From Chryseobacterium sp. (GTDB lineage: Bacteria > Bacteroidota > Bacteroidia > Flavobacteriales > Weeksellaceae): DNA of 64,000 nucleotides. A program made the position numbers and the translations under genes. The notes under the pieces are model-generated. The model searched no databases and had not been told where the DNA came from. It saw only the letters and a list, made by a program, of their open reading frames with translations. The stretch lies in the NCBI RefSeq assembly GCF_029240215.1, contig NZ_JARBTK010000004.1:186001-250000 (forward strand), written 5' to 3'. Of this stretch, positions 8,986 through 17,220 are shown piece after piece; the stretch's first letter is position 1; the number at the start of each line of letters is the position of its first letter.

Positions 8986-9720
8986 TTACTCAAATTCATA
9001 GCCCACATCAACCAGAAAAAGTCCGTGAGCGGGTGCAGATGTCCCTGCCGAGTTTCTGTTTTTATTTTCAATGACTTTTCTAATATCATTCGGTTGTATT
9101 TTCCCGGAACCCACCTCAACCATTGTTCCTACGATTGCCCTTACCATATTTCTCAAAAACCGATTGGCTGAAACGGTAAATTTCAGTTCACTCCCGTTTT
9201 GCTCCCATTCCGCTTTATAGATTTTGCAGAGATTGGTTTTGTTATCGGTATGAAGTTTCGCAAAACTTGTAAAATCTTCATATTCAAATAAAATCTTACA
9301 GGCTTCATTCATTATATTCACATCAATATTTCTTCTCCAAAGTTGCCATGCAGAATCTTCTGTAAAAGGATTTTTTTCTAATGAAATATAATACTCATAC
9401 GTTCTGAAAGTTGCATCAAAACGTGCATGAAAATCATCTTTTACAGGAAAAATTCTTTTGATTGAAATATCGGAAGGTAAAAAACTGTTCATTTTATGAG
9501 TAAGCTGATCGCTTAAAAATTGCTCTGTCTCAAAATGGGCAAACATTTTCCTTGCGTGAACTCCGGTATCGGTTCTTCCCGCTCCTACTGTTTTTATGGG
9601 TTCTCTTAAAATGGTAGAAAGTGCTTTTTCCAATTCTTCCTGTACAGAAATATCTTTTGGCTGAATCTGATAACCAAAATAATTTTTGCCGTTGTATGAA
9701 AATTCTATGAAATATCTCAA
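8986..9720 (-). CDS. truA: tRNA pseudouridine synthase A
   Basis: Converts uridines 38-40 of the anticodon arm to pseudouridine. The 244-residue length is normal. The catalytic motif GAGRTDTGVHA holds the nucleophile Asp51. Other family blocks are present: FSYNGKNYFGYQ at the start, FHARFDATFRTYEYYI in the middle and RFLRNMVRAIVGTM near the C-terminus. The gene is divergent from lpxK with a spacer of about 130 bp, in which TATTTTTG boxes face both ways. Confidence 0.95.
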   Translation of the reverse strand: MRYFIEFSYNGKNYFGYQIQPKDISVQEELEKALSTILREPIKTVGAGRTDTGVHARKMFAHFETEQFLSDQLTHKMNSFLPSDISIKRIFPVKDDFHARFDATFRTYEYYISLEKNPFTEDSAWQLWRRNIDVNIMNEACKILFEYEDFTSFAKLHTDNKTNLCKIYKAEWEQNGSELKFTVSANRFLRNMVRAIVGTMVEVGSGKIQPNDIRKVIENKNRNSAGTSAPAHGLFLVDVGYEFE

Positions 9721-9836
9721 AATAATAAAATTGACCTACAAAAATACTCTAATTTGACAATACCACAGAATGATATTTTTACAATAAATGTTGAAAAGTC
9801 ATTTATCATATGCAGGAAAATACACATGAAAATTGC

Positions 9837-9844
9837 TATTTTTG
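9837..9844 (+). promoter_or_regulatory. -7 box for lpxK
   Basis: An exact TAnnTTTG (TATTTTTG) ends eight bases before the ATG at 9852. It lies inside the longer reading frame that begins at 9810, so it argues for the downstream start and a transcript with almost no leader. Confidence 0.5.
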
Positions 9845-9851
9845 CAAACGT

Positions 9852-10877
9852 ATGAAAAGATGGTATCTCTATCCTTTTTCTTTAGGTTATCACATGGTTA
9901 CGGGCATCCGGAACAGTATGTATGATCTGGGAATTTTAAAATCTACAAAATTCAAAACTCCGATTATTAACGTCGGCAATCTTTCTGTGGGCGGAAGCGG
10001 AAAATCACCAATGGTCATGTATCTGGCAACTTTCCTGTCAAAATACTACAGAACGGGTGTACTTTCCCGCGGTTACGGAAGACTGACGAAAGGTTATGAC
10101 GTTACCAACTACGACAGCAATTACAAAACTGTAGGCGATGAGGCAATGCAGTTGTTTGAGCGTTTCAAAAACCGTTTTGTCATTGCAGTTTCCGAAGAGA
10201 GAGTTCCCGGAGCCAAAAAAGTAATTGATGATATGGATCTTGATGTTTTGGTTTTGGATGATGCGATGCAGCACAGGGCTATAAAAGCAGGATTTAATAT
10301 TTTGATGACTGATTTTAATGATCCTTATTTTAAAGATCATCTTCTTCCGGCGGGTGATTTGAGAGAATCCAGAGCGGGAGCAGGTCGTGCCGATATTATT
10401 ATGGTCAGTAAATGTCCGGATGAACTGACTGAAGAAACCAAGCAATATTACATTTCGAGAATTAAACCTTCTTATAAACAAAAAGTGTTTTTCTCTTCTA
10501 TTGGATACGATGAAAATGTATATGCAAGAGAAAAAATGCTTCCGGATAATAATCTGAATTATTATGACATTCTTCTGATTACAGGAATTGCCAATCCTAA
10601 ACCTTTATTGGATCACCTGGCTAAGTTTTCTCAAAAGGTAAAGCACTTGAAATTCAGAGATCATCATAACTTTTCAGATGCGGATATTAAAAATATCGTT
10701 GCAGAATACAAAAAATTAGGTGAATACAAACTGATCTTAACCACTGAGAAAGATTATGTTCGTTTAAAAACCTTTGATTACTTGAGAGAACTGGTTTATT
10801 ATTGGCCAATTAATGTAATCATCGATAAAAAAGAAGAATTTAATCAGATTATTTTAGATTACGTCAACAAAAAATAA
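9852..10877 (+). CDS. lpxK: Tetraacyldisaccharide 4'-kinase
   Basis: Inner-membrane-associated kinase that phosphorylates the 4' position of the lipid A precursor. From the ATG at 9852 the protein is 341 residues and begins MKRWYLYPFS. The P-loop is GNLSVGGSGKSP (residues 42-53), followed by SRGYGR and the catalytic DDAMQHRAI block (the DDGfQH motif with Ala-Met). The later GIANPKP and TTEKDYVRL motifs are also family-specific. I prefer this start over 9810 because the upstream residues include Cys-Tyr-Phe-Cys unlike any LpxK and because a promoter -7 box lies inside them. Confidence 0.93.
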   Translation: MKRWYLYPFSLGYHMVTGIRNSMYDLGILKSTKFKTPIINVGNLSVGGSGKSPMVMYLATFLSKYYRTGVLSRGYGRLTKGYDVTNYDSNYKTVGDEAMQLFERFKNRFVIAVSEERVPGAKKVIDDMDLDVLVLDDAMQHRAIKAGFNILMTDFNDPYFKDHLLPAGDLRESRAGAGRADIIMVSKCPDELTEETKQYYISRIKPSYKQKVFFSSIGYDENVYAREKMLPDNNLNYYDILLITGIANPKPLLDHLAKFSQKVKHLKFRDHHNFSDADIKNIVAEYKKLGEYKLILTTEKDYVRLKTFDYLRELVYYWPINVIIDKKEEFNQIILDYVNKK

Positions 10878-10882
10878 AACAG

Positions 10883-10905
10883 AATCCGCAGCATCATTGC
10901 GGATT
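10883..10905 (+). terminator. Terminator after lpxK
   Basis: An 8-bp stem AATCCGCA/TGCGGATT with a 7-nt loop runs directly into TTTTTTC, six bases after the lpxK stop codon. Confidence 0.8.
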
Positions 10906-10996
10906 TTTTCTTTTAAATACTAACGAATAGAATTTTTCAATATGATAAATTTATCCTAATTCATATAATTTCAACCTAAAATCACGTTCCATTGTT

Positions 10997-11004
10997 TAGA
11001 TTTG
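10997..11004 (+). promoter_or_regulatory. -7 box for thioredoxin-like lipoprotein
   Basis: TAGATTTG matches TAnnTTTG and lies 15 bp before the ATG at 11019, inside the longer in-frame extension. It supports the shorter start. No TTG is found at the usual distance. Confidence 0.45.
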
Positions 11005-11018
11005 TAAAAAATTTGGAT

Positions 11019-11534
11019 ATGAAACATATGTTGACTTTTTTGATGTTAAGTATTTTTACTTTAGGATGTTCACAACAGGTTCCTGAAGTTTCAAAAACTC
11101 AGTTTTCAAAAGAAGCACTTAAACAGAAATTAGAAAATGAAGAAGGAAAAACCATTACCATTCAGGAAATCCTGAATCAGCACAAAGGTAAAGTAGTTGT
11201 AATTGATTTTTGGGCGGGATGGTGCAGAGATTGTCTGAAGGCATTTCCAAAAGCTATTGAACTTGAAAAAAATAATCCCAATATAGATTTTGTTTTCTTT
11301 TCCCTTGACCGTTCAAAAGAAGGCTTCGAGAGAAGTCTTGAGAAATTTAATATGAAAGAAAAAGAAAATTATTGGTTTTCAACAGGCTGGAAAAACGATT
11401 TCAACGATTACATCGAGCTCAACTGGATTCCAAGATATATAGTGATCGATCAAAAATCTGGAATCGCAAAATATTACGCCATTACTCCGGAAGATCCTGA
11501 AATTCAGGCAACGATTGACAAACTTTTAAAGTAA
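11019..11534 (+). CDS. TlpA/thioredoxin-like lipoprotein
   Basis: A 171-residue periplasm-facing redox protein. The start at 11019 gives a lipoprotein signal (MKHMLTFLMLSIFTLGCSQQ) with lipobox Cys17. The thioredoxin fold follows with the active site WAGWCRDC (Cys69 and Cys72), in the TlpA/ResA style, and the cis-Pro region WIPRYIVID. A disulfide reductase or cytochrome-c-maturation role is typical of the family. It is transcribed alone, after the lpxK terminator. Confidence 0.88.
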   Translation: MKHMLTFLMLSIFTLGCSQQVPEVSKTQFSKEALKQKLENEEGKTITIQEILNQHKGKVVVIDFWAGWCRDCLKAFPKAIELEKNNPNIDFVFFSLDRSKEGFERSLEKFNMKEKENYWFSTGWKNDFNDYIELNWIPRYIVIDQKSGIAKYYAITPEDPEIQATIDKLLK

Positions 11535-11587
11535 GGAGATTAAGAAAACTATACAGCATAAATATTAAACTTTAAACAGAAATAAAT

Positions 11588-11614
11588 GAATCCATATCTT
11601 TGTGATATGGATTC
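11588..11614 (+). promoter_or_regulatory. Hairpin with -7 box overlapping dinB start
   Basis: A perfect 11-bp inverted repeat (GAATCCATATC, loop TTTGT, GATATGGATTC) contains an exact -7 box TATCTTTG (11595-11602) and the ATG of dinB at 11607. Transcription from this box would begin at or within a few bases of the start codon, and as DNA the palindrome could be an operator. Confidence 0.5.
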
Positions 11615-12698
11615 TTCTTTTCCGGTTCGCAAAATAATTCATGTAGATATGGACGCATTTTATGCTTCCGTAGAACAGCATGACAATCCCGAGCTGAAAG
11701 GAAAAGCAATCGCAGTTGGTGGCGGACATCGTGGTGTGGTTTCAGCGGCAAGTTATGAAGCCAGAAAGTTCGGAGTACGTTCTGCAATGCCTAGTAAAAC
11801 TGCACGGGAAAAATGTCCGCATCTTATTTTCGTTCCTCCTCGATTTGCGCGCTACAAAGAAATTTCAAGAAAGATCAGGGAAATATTTTATGAATATACC
11901 GATCTCGTGGAACCGCTTTCTTTAGACGAAGCTTATCTTGATGTCACGGAAAATAAAAAGGGAATAGAATCTGCCAATCAGATTGCCAAAGAAATTCGTC
12001 AGAAAATTTTTGAACAGACAGGTTTAACGGCTTCTGCGGGAATTGCCGTCAATAAATTTTTGGCTAAAGTCGCTTCTGACATCAATAAACCTAACGGACA
12101 AAAAACCATTCACCCCGATAAAATGGAAAAGTTTCTGGAAGAACTTCCTGTCGAAAAATTCTACGGAGTCGGAAAAGTGACCGCAAACAAGATGTTCACT
12201 TTTGGAATTTTCAAAGGAAAAGATTTAAAGAAAAGAACCCTGGAAGACCTTACCCGATTATTCGGAAAATCAGGAGGATATTATTACAATGTCGTTCGTG
12301 GAATCCACAATTCTGAAGTGAAGCCTCACAGAATTCAGAAAAGTGTTGCCGTAGAAAGAACTTTTTTTGAAGATCTTTCTGATGAGCAACAGATTGACGA
12401 GAAACTGAGCAGTCTGAGCGAAGAACTTCATCAGCGTCTTCAAAAAAACAACATTTTAGGAAGATCTTTAACTTTAAAAATCAAATACAAAGATTTTTCA
12501 CTATATACACGGAGCAGCACAAAAGAAGAGTATTTTGCTTCACCGGAAGAGTTTTTCAGGGCTTCAAAAAAACTCTGGGAACTCCGTCCTTTTGATAAAG
12601 CGGTACGATTATTGGGATTATCCCTTTCTCATCTCAACACAGAAGAAAAAAAGCAGGTATCAGTTCAACTAAAAATTCCGTTTCAGGAATTTGAATGA
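11607..12698 (+). CDS. dinB: DNA polymerase IV (Y-family)
   Basis: Error-prone translesion polymerase of 363 residues. Palm residues are intact: Asp14 in HVDMDAFYAS and Asp107/Glu108 in SLDEAYLDVT. The helix-hairpin-helix (FYGVGKVTANKMFTFGI) and the little-finger domain follow. The start is taken at 11607 (MDSSFPVRKI), because a longer frame from 11586 would pass through the -7 box and the hairpin. The C-terminus lacks an obvious beta-clamp QxxLxLF motif, although a weaker VQLKIPF is seen at the end. It is probably monocistronic. Confidence 0.94.
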   Translation: MDSSFPVRKIIHVDMDAFYASVEQHDNPELKGKAIAVGGGHRGVVSAASYEARKFGVRSAMPSKTAREKCPHLIFVPPRFARYKEISRKIREIFYEYTDLVEPLSLDEAYLDVTENKKGIESANQIAKEIRQKIFEQTGLTASAGIAVNKFLAKVASDINKPNGQKTIHPDKMEKFLEELPVEKFYGVGKVTANKMFTFGIFKGKDLKKRTLEDLTRLFGKSGGYYYNVVRGIHNSEVKPHRIQKSVAVERTFFEDLSDEQQIDEKLSSLSEELHQRLQKNNILGRSLTLKIKYKDFSLYTRSSTKEEYFASPEEFFRASKKLWELRPFDKAVRLLGLSLSHLNTEEKKQVSVQLKIPFQEFE

Positions 12699-12745
12699 TT
12701 CTTTGCCGATTTTTCATTAAATTGTATACACTAAATCAATAAACT

Positions 12746-14218
12746 ATGAACCAGACAATGATTCAGTATTTCCACTGGTACACCGAAGGAAAAGGAAAAC
12801 TATGGAAAGAAGCCGAAAAACAGGCAAAATATTTATCAGAATTAGGAATAACATCGGTTTGGTTTCCGCCGGCTTACAAAGGAACAGACGGAGCTACCTC
12901 GATCGGATATGATGCTTATGACATTTACGATTTAGGAGAATTTGACCAGAAAAACAGCATTCCCACAAAATACGGAACTAAAGAAGAGTACAAAAGTGCC
13001 ATCAAAGCTTTACAAAAACAAAATATCGAAGTAATAGTAGATGTAGTTTTGGGACACAAAGCCGGCGGTGATGAGCTTGAAACGTTCAAAGCGGCAAAAG
13101 TAGATGAAAACAACCGTGAGAAAATCATCTCAGAATTCACCGATATTCAATCTTACACAAAATTTACTTTTCCCGGAAGAGGAAAAAAATATTCAGATTT
13201 TGAATGGAATTTTACGTGTTTCAGCGGTGTAGATTATGCCGAAGGAAAAGAATCTCACATCTACAAAATTCAATCTGAATACGGAAATGACTGGGAAGAA
13301 ATGATCGACGATGAAAAAGGAAATTACGATTACCTCATGTTCAATGATGTCGAACACAGAAATCCACACGTACGAGAAGAACTCAACAACTGGGCAAAAT
13401 GGTATTTTGATGAAACCAATTTTGACGGTGTACGGTTAGACGCTTTAAAGCATATTTCATTTGATTTTTATAAAGAATGGCTGACTCTTTTACGATCCAA
13501 TTCAGGGAAGAACATTTTTGCAGTCGGAGAATATTGGGCTCCCGGGCAATTAAATTTGCTACAGAAATATATTGAAGCAACTGAAGGCTGCATGAGTTTA
13601 TTTGACAGCTCATTACAAAATAATCTTCATACTGCTTCAAAAGAAGGTGATGCTTACGATTTGAGGAGAATATTCGATATGACATTAACGGACGCCGATC
13701 CCGAACATTCTGTAAGTCTTGTCGACAACCACGATACTCAGCCTTTACAGGATCTGGAAGCGCCTGTTGAATATTGGTTTAAACCTCTTGCCTATGCTTT
13801 GATTTTACTGAGAGAAAAAGGTTACCCTTGTGTTTTTTATCCTGATTTATTTGGTGCTCATTACAAAGACAATGATCGGGAAGGCAACGAGCAGGAAATA
13901 TTTTTAGACAAAGTAGACGGTATCGAAGAACTTTTAAAAGCAAGAAAAGAAAATGCTTATGGTGTGCAAAAAGATTATTTTGAAGATGCCAATTGTCTCG
14001 GTTGGACCCGTGAAGGAGATGATGAACATCAAGGTTGCGCTGTTGTATTAAGCAATAAAGACGCTTACGAAAAACCTATGGAAATGGATGAGAAATATAT
14101 TGGTAAAACTTTTTACGATGTTTTAGGAAGATCTGAAGAAAAGATAATTATAAGAGAAGATGGCTGGGCAGATTTCCCTGTTCCGGCTGGTAATGTAAGT
14201 GTTTGGATTCCTGAATAG
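12746..14218 (+). CDS. Cytoplasmic alpha-amylase (GH13)
   Basis: A 490-residue alpha-1,4-glucan hydrolase without a signal peptide, so it should act on internal glycogen or maltodextrin. It has the GH13 conserved regions: VDVVLGHKAGGD (region I), GVRLDALKHI with the nucleophile Asp at about 232, FAVGEYW with the acid/base Glu at about 261, and SLVDNHDTQP with the third Asp at about 331. The opening NQTMIQYFHWY and the lack of export fit subfamily GH13_5, with bacterial liquefying amylases. No other glycogen genes adjoin it. Confidence 0.92.
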   Translation: MNQTMIQYFHWYTEGKGKLWKEAEKQAKYLSELGITSVWFPPAYKGTDGATSIGYDAYDIYDLGEFDQKNSIPTKYGTKEEYKSAIKALQKQNIEVIVDVVLGHKAGGDELETFKAAKVDENNREKIISEFTDIQSYTKFTFPGRGKKYSDFEWNFTCFSGVDYAEGKESHIYKIQSEYGNDWEEMIDDEKGNYDYLMFNDVEHRNPHVREELNNWAKWYFDETNFDGVRLDALKHISFDFYKEWLTLLRSNSGKNIFAVGEYWAPGQLNLLQKYIEATEGCMSLFDSSLQNNLHTASKEGDAYDLRRIFDMTLTDADPEHSVSLVDNHDTQPLQDLEAPVEYWFKPLAYALILLREKGYPCVFYPDLFGAHYKDNDREGNEQEIFLDKVDGIEELLKARKENAYGVQKDYFEDANCLGWTREGDDEHQGCAVVLSNKDAYEKPMEMDEKYIGKTFYDVLGRSEEKIIIREDGWADFPVPAGNVSVWIPE

Positions 14219-14242
14219 TATATACAAAATATTTTTACAGTA

Positions 14243-14323
14243 TTTGTCATTCCGGAGGAATCTCAGCAATTATTTAGTGATATGATCTCTGAAAATAAGC
14301 CTAGATTCTTACGGAATGACAAA
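14243..14323. repeat. REP-like inverted repeat element
   Basis: Two 21-nt arms at 14243-14263 and 14303-14323 are reverse complements with two mismatches. They begin TTTGTCATTCCG and end CGGAATGACAAA. The 81-bp element lies between convergent amylase and esterase genes, where it can also act as a terminator. A second, more diverged copy with the same TTTGTCAT ends is at 53840-53890. Confidence 0.7.
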
Positions 14324-14369
14324 CTTTATTTAATAGAACACATTCATGCTATTGCGTTTAATCATCAAA

Positions 14370-15698
14370 CTAAATCTTTCGGAGTTCCAAAATTTCAGGT
14401 CTTTCCGATGATTCGCAAATTTCTCCGTTTCGGGCAAACTCTGCCCAAAGTGAGCGCAGTTTTTTTCCGTTTTCATCAATATATTTCCACGGAACATTTT
14501 TCAGAAGACCAGAGGATTTCCATGCAGATTCATTCCCAAAAATCAAAGGAAGATCAAATGCGTGAGCCGAACCGAAATAATGTCCGTCAATTTTAGAATG
14601 AATCCGAAACAGCCAGATATTCCCTCCTGCTTCGGCATACTTATCAGCAAAGTCTTTTGCGGGTTTTCCGTAAATAATTTCTGTTGTAGAACGGATAGCT
14701 TTATTGATGATTTTTTTTGGGAGATATTGATTCATCTTATCAGAAACTCTGAGATAAAAAGCCGTTTCTTCGTCATTAATACCGATTAAAACATCGTATT
14801 TCGCAGCACTTTTTCTCCATTTTTCTTCCGCTTCGCCTTCATTGCACAACGGTGGAAGACCGTATTGAGTTCCGAAAGGCATTGCAGCTTTTAACCCATA
14901 TTTAAAAAAGGAAGGAAGATGATTTTTATAATTTTTAACGATTTCAAAAGTATCAGATTCAGCAGTTAAGGTTCCTGTTTTCTTTAAAAATTCGGAGTAC
15001 ATTTTTTGACGGTTTAGTCTTAAACCTAAAGGTGCGCTGTGAATAATTACCCTATTAAATAAACCTTCTGCTCCATCGGAAATCATAAGATGAGCGATGG
15101 CATCACCACCGGAAGATTGTCCGAACAAAGTAATGTTTTCAGAATTTCCTCCAAAATCAGGAATGTATGTTTTGATCCATTTTAATGCTTCTATGATGTC
15201 GAACAATCCAAGATTTGCAGGTCTTCCTTCACTTCCGCCCAAAAATCCGAAAATTCCCAAACGGTAAGACACAGAAACTACGATGATGTTTTGTTCTTTT
15301 ACCCAGTCAGTAGGATCTGCAGTTGACAAATCTCCGCAACCCAATTCGTAAGAGCCACCGTGAATCCAGACTACGACAGCTAATTTTTCATTTTCGCTTA
15401 TTTTTTCCGGCCTGAATATAGAGATAAACTGTGGTGATTCATCTACTTCAAAATCATCCAGATTAATTTTGCCAATCATTTTTTCAAGAAGCGGACTGAT
15501 GTTCTGCGGACACACCGGTGTTTTTTCAGGAAAAAGAATTTCAGAAAGAGAAGGCTGTACAGGAATTGGTTTTTTAAATCTTTCGGAATGCGCATAACGA
15601 ATATTTTTCGCTTTAATGATTCCGTTTTCTATAATGCCTAAAATTTTCCCGAAAGAAGTTTTAAAAAGATATGTTGCTGTAGTATCCTGTAATTTCAT
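14370..15698 (-). CDS. Type B carboxylesterase
   Basis: A 442-residue alpha/beta hydrolase of the para-nitrobenzyl-esterase/cholinesterase family. Diagnostic blocks are VVWIHGGSYELGCG (oxyanion hole), VSVSYRLGIFGFL, NLGLFDIIEALKWI and the nucleophile GQSSGGDA (Ser at about 195). The acid is expected in the INDEETAFY region and the His in the GSAHAFDLPL segment. No signal peptide is present, so it is cytoplasmic. The family hydrolyses small esters. The REP-like element separates it from the convergent amylase gene. Confidence 0.9.
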   Translation of the reverse strand: MKLQDTTATYLFKTSFGKILGIIENGIIKAKNIRYAHSERFKKPIPVQPSLSEILFPEKTPVCPQNISPLLEKMIGKINLDDFEVDESPQFISIFRPEKISENEKLAVVVWIHGGSYELGCGDLSTADPTDWVKEQNIIVVSVSYRLGIFGFLGGSEGRPANLGLFDIIEALKWIKTYIPDFGGNSENITLFGQSSGGDAIAHLMISDGAEGLFNRVIIHSAPLGLRLNRQKMYSEFLKKTGTLTAESDTFEIVKNYKNHLPSFFKYGLKAAMPFGTQYGLPPLCNEGEAEEKWRKSAAKYDVLIGINDEETAFYLRVSDKMNQYLPKKIINKAIRSTTEIIYGKPAKDFADKYAEAGGNIWLFRIHSKIDGHYFGSAHAFDLPLIFGNESAWKSSGLLKNVPWKYIDENGKKLRSLWAEFARNGEICESSERPEILELRKI

Positions 15699-15766
15699 TT
15701 TCAGAAATAGATTTTATTTTGTTCTGCTACACTTTTCCATTTTTAAGAAAATTTATCTTTAAAAAA

Positions 15767-16138
15767 TTACTGATATTTCTGTTGCATGTCCCGATGTGCC
15801 CAATCGACCATTGCATCAATTACGGGAGCTAAATTATTTCCTGCATCGCTCAACTTGTAAGTTACATGAGGCGGAACAACTGGTTTTGCAGTTCTGATGA
15901 TCAACCCGTCACTTTCCAACTGCTTTAAATGCTGAATCAACATTTTCTCTGTGACGGTCGGGATTGCTCTTTTCAGTTCACTGTATCTTTTCTCTCCTGT
16001 TGAAAGCTGAAATAAAATAACGGGTTTCCAGAAACCTGCAATTTTCTCCATTACATACATTACCGGACACTGATCGAGTAAGTTTTTTCTGTTCTCCTGA
16101 ATGGTAGAATTTTCTTTAATAGCTGTCATATGATACAT
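15767..16138 (-). CDS. HxlR-family transcriptional regulator
   Basis: A 123-residue winged-helix repressor of the HxlR/YodB/YtfH family. The hallmark block NLLDQCPVMYVMEKIAGFWKPVILFQLSTG begins with the conserved N-terminal Cys that senses thiol-reactive compounds in YodB-type members. The HTH and wing follow (RYSELKRAIPTVTEKMLIQHLKQLE, then PPHVTYKLSDAGNNL). Translation may begin at 16138 or at the ATG three codons later. It is divergent from an NmrA-type reductase, the same pairing as ytfH/qorB of enterobacteria, and an inverted repeat sits between their overlapping promoters. Confidence 0.92.
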   Translation of the reverse strand: MYHMTAIKENSTIQENRKNLLDQCPVMYVMEKIAGFWKPVILFQLSTGEKRYSELKRAIPTVTEKMLIQHLKQLESDGLIIRTAKPVVPPHVTYKLSDAGNNLAPVIDAMVDWAHRDMQQKYQ

Positions 16139-16148
16139 ACTTTAGGGT

Positions 16149-16172
16149 AAGTACTTGTATAAAAGTAAGTAC
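16149..16172. promoter_or_regulatory. Candidate HxlR operator
   Basis: The palindrome AAGTACTT (16149-16156) is followed by a second half-site AAGTAC (16167-16172), giving an inverted repeat GTACTT-N10-AAGTAC. It covers the -33 TTG of the plus-strand promoter and the predicted start of the minus-strand transcript. Size and position suit an HxlR-family dimer that autoregulates and represses the divergent gene. Confidence 0.6.
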
Positions 16173-16185
16173 AAATATAACTTTG
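16155..16185 (+). promoter_or_regulatory. Promoter of the NmrA-family gene
   Basis: TTG (16155-16157), 20-bp spacer, TAACTTTG (16178-16185): an exact Bacteroidota promoter. The predicted transcript starts near 16191, 34 bp before the ATG. Confidence 0.75.
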
Positions 16186-16202
16186 TTACCGGAAACAAAC
16201 AA
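16172..16202 (-). promoter_or_regulatory. Promoter of the HxlR regulator gene
   Basis: On the minus strand TTG (16200-16202), 20-bp spacer, TATATTTG (16172-16179). The -7 box overlaps that of the divergent promoter by two bases, so polymerase cannot occupy both at once. Confidence 0.75.
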
Positions 16203-16224
16203 CATAAAAAAATAAAAATTATTT

Positions 16225-17103
16225 ATGAAAATTATCATCACAGGTTCTTTAGGGAACGTCGCAAAGCCTTTAGCAGAACAATTGATTGCAGAGAGCCATG
16301 ACATTACCATAATCAGCAGCAACGAATCAAAAAGATCAGAGATTGAATCTTTGGGAGCTAAAGCAGCAATAGGATCTCTTTCAGATTTAGGTTTTCTGAA
16401 AGAAACTTTTAGCGGTGCAGATTCAGTTTTCCTGATGACTCCGCCTTTGGTAAGTAAGAGTAATATTGTAAAGAACACCATTAAAATTGGAGAAAACTAC
16501 GCTGAAGCTATTAAGAACAGTGGTGTGAAAAGATTGGTTATGTTAAGCAGTGTTGGCGCAGATTCACCTGTAGAAAACGGTCCGATTGCAGGTCTACACC
16601 ACATAGAAAATTTGTACAGCGGACTGGAAACTGTTTCTTCTACTTTCCTGAGAGCAGGATATTTCTATATCAACTTTTTTAATGATATTCCATTGGTTAA
16701 AAATGCAGGAATTATTGGAGCTAATTATTCAGCAGAAGTTACAGTTCCGTTGGTTCACCCGAGAGATATTGCAAAAGCAGCGGCCGAAGAATTGGTAAAA
16801 ACATCATCAGATCAAAAAATCAGATATGTGGTAAGCGATAACCGTGAAGCAGGAGATTTTGCTAAAGCATTTGGAGCAGCAATCGGAAAACCTGATTTGC
16901 CATGGGTAGAATTTACGGATAAACAGACTTTTGAAGGAATGTCTCAAGCAGGACTTCCCGAAGAAATGGCAAAGCTGTATGAAGAAATGGGAAGAGGCAT
17001 CAGAAACGGAGTTGTACAGAAAGATTTTATCAAATATGGTTCGCCAGCCGAAGGTGAAACTAAACTGGAGGATTTTGCGAAGGAATTTGCGTCTAAATTT
17101 TAA
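16225..17103 (+). CDS. NmrA-family NAD(P)-binding oxidoreductase
   Basis: A 292-residue atypical short-chain dehydrogenase. The nucleotide-binding loop is ITGSLGNVAKPL at the N-terminus (a GxxGxx variant), followed by a Rossmann fold (HDITIISSNESKRS, then GADSVFLMTPP, then VKRLVMLSSVGADSP). The Tyr-Lys pair of classical SDRs is absent, as in NmrA, HSCARG and QorB. Relatives include NADPH:quinone reductases and redox sensors. Divergent pairing with an HxlR repressor suggests induction by quinones or other electrophiles. A strong hairpin terminator follows the stop. Confidence 0.88.
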   Translation: MKIIITGSLGNVAKPLAEQLIAESHDITIISSNESKRSEIESLGAKAAIGSLSDLGFLKETFSGADSVFLMTPPLVSKSNIVKNTIKIGENYAEAIKNSGVKRLVMLSSVGADSPVENGPIAGLHHIENLYSGLETVSSTFLRAGYFYINFFNDIPLVKNAGIIGANYSAEVTVPLVHPRDIAKAAAEELVKTSSDQKIRYVVSDNREAGDFAKAFGAAIGKPDLPWVEFTDKQTFEGMSQAGLPEEMAKLYEEMGRGIRNGVVQKDFIKYGSPAEGETKLEDFAKEFASKF

Positions 17104-17119
17104 GATTTTAAAATATTGT

Positions 17120-17166
17120 AAACAGGAAGTTTCGGCGAGCCTTTGGCTCGCCGAAACTTCCTGTTT
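17120..17166 (+). terminator. Long perfect hairpin terminator
   Basis: Two 22-nt arms (17120-17141 and 17145-17166) pair without a mismatch around a TTT loop. The stem core GGCGAGCC/GGCTCGCC is GC-rich for this genome, and T runs follow. It lies 16 bp after the NmrA-type gene, between convergent genes. Confidence 0.85.
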
Positions 17167-17220
17167 TTTATATGTATAGAGCTTTACCCTATCCTGTAAT
17201 AAGATATTCGTTCTACAATA

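Noticed and set aside
14282..14596. Plus-strand ORF of 104 codons
   Set aside because: It is the antisense shadow of the carboxylesterase 3' end and starts within the REP-like element.
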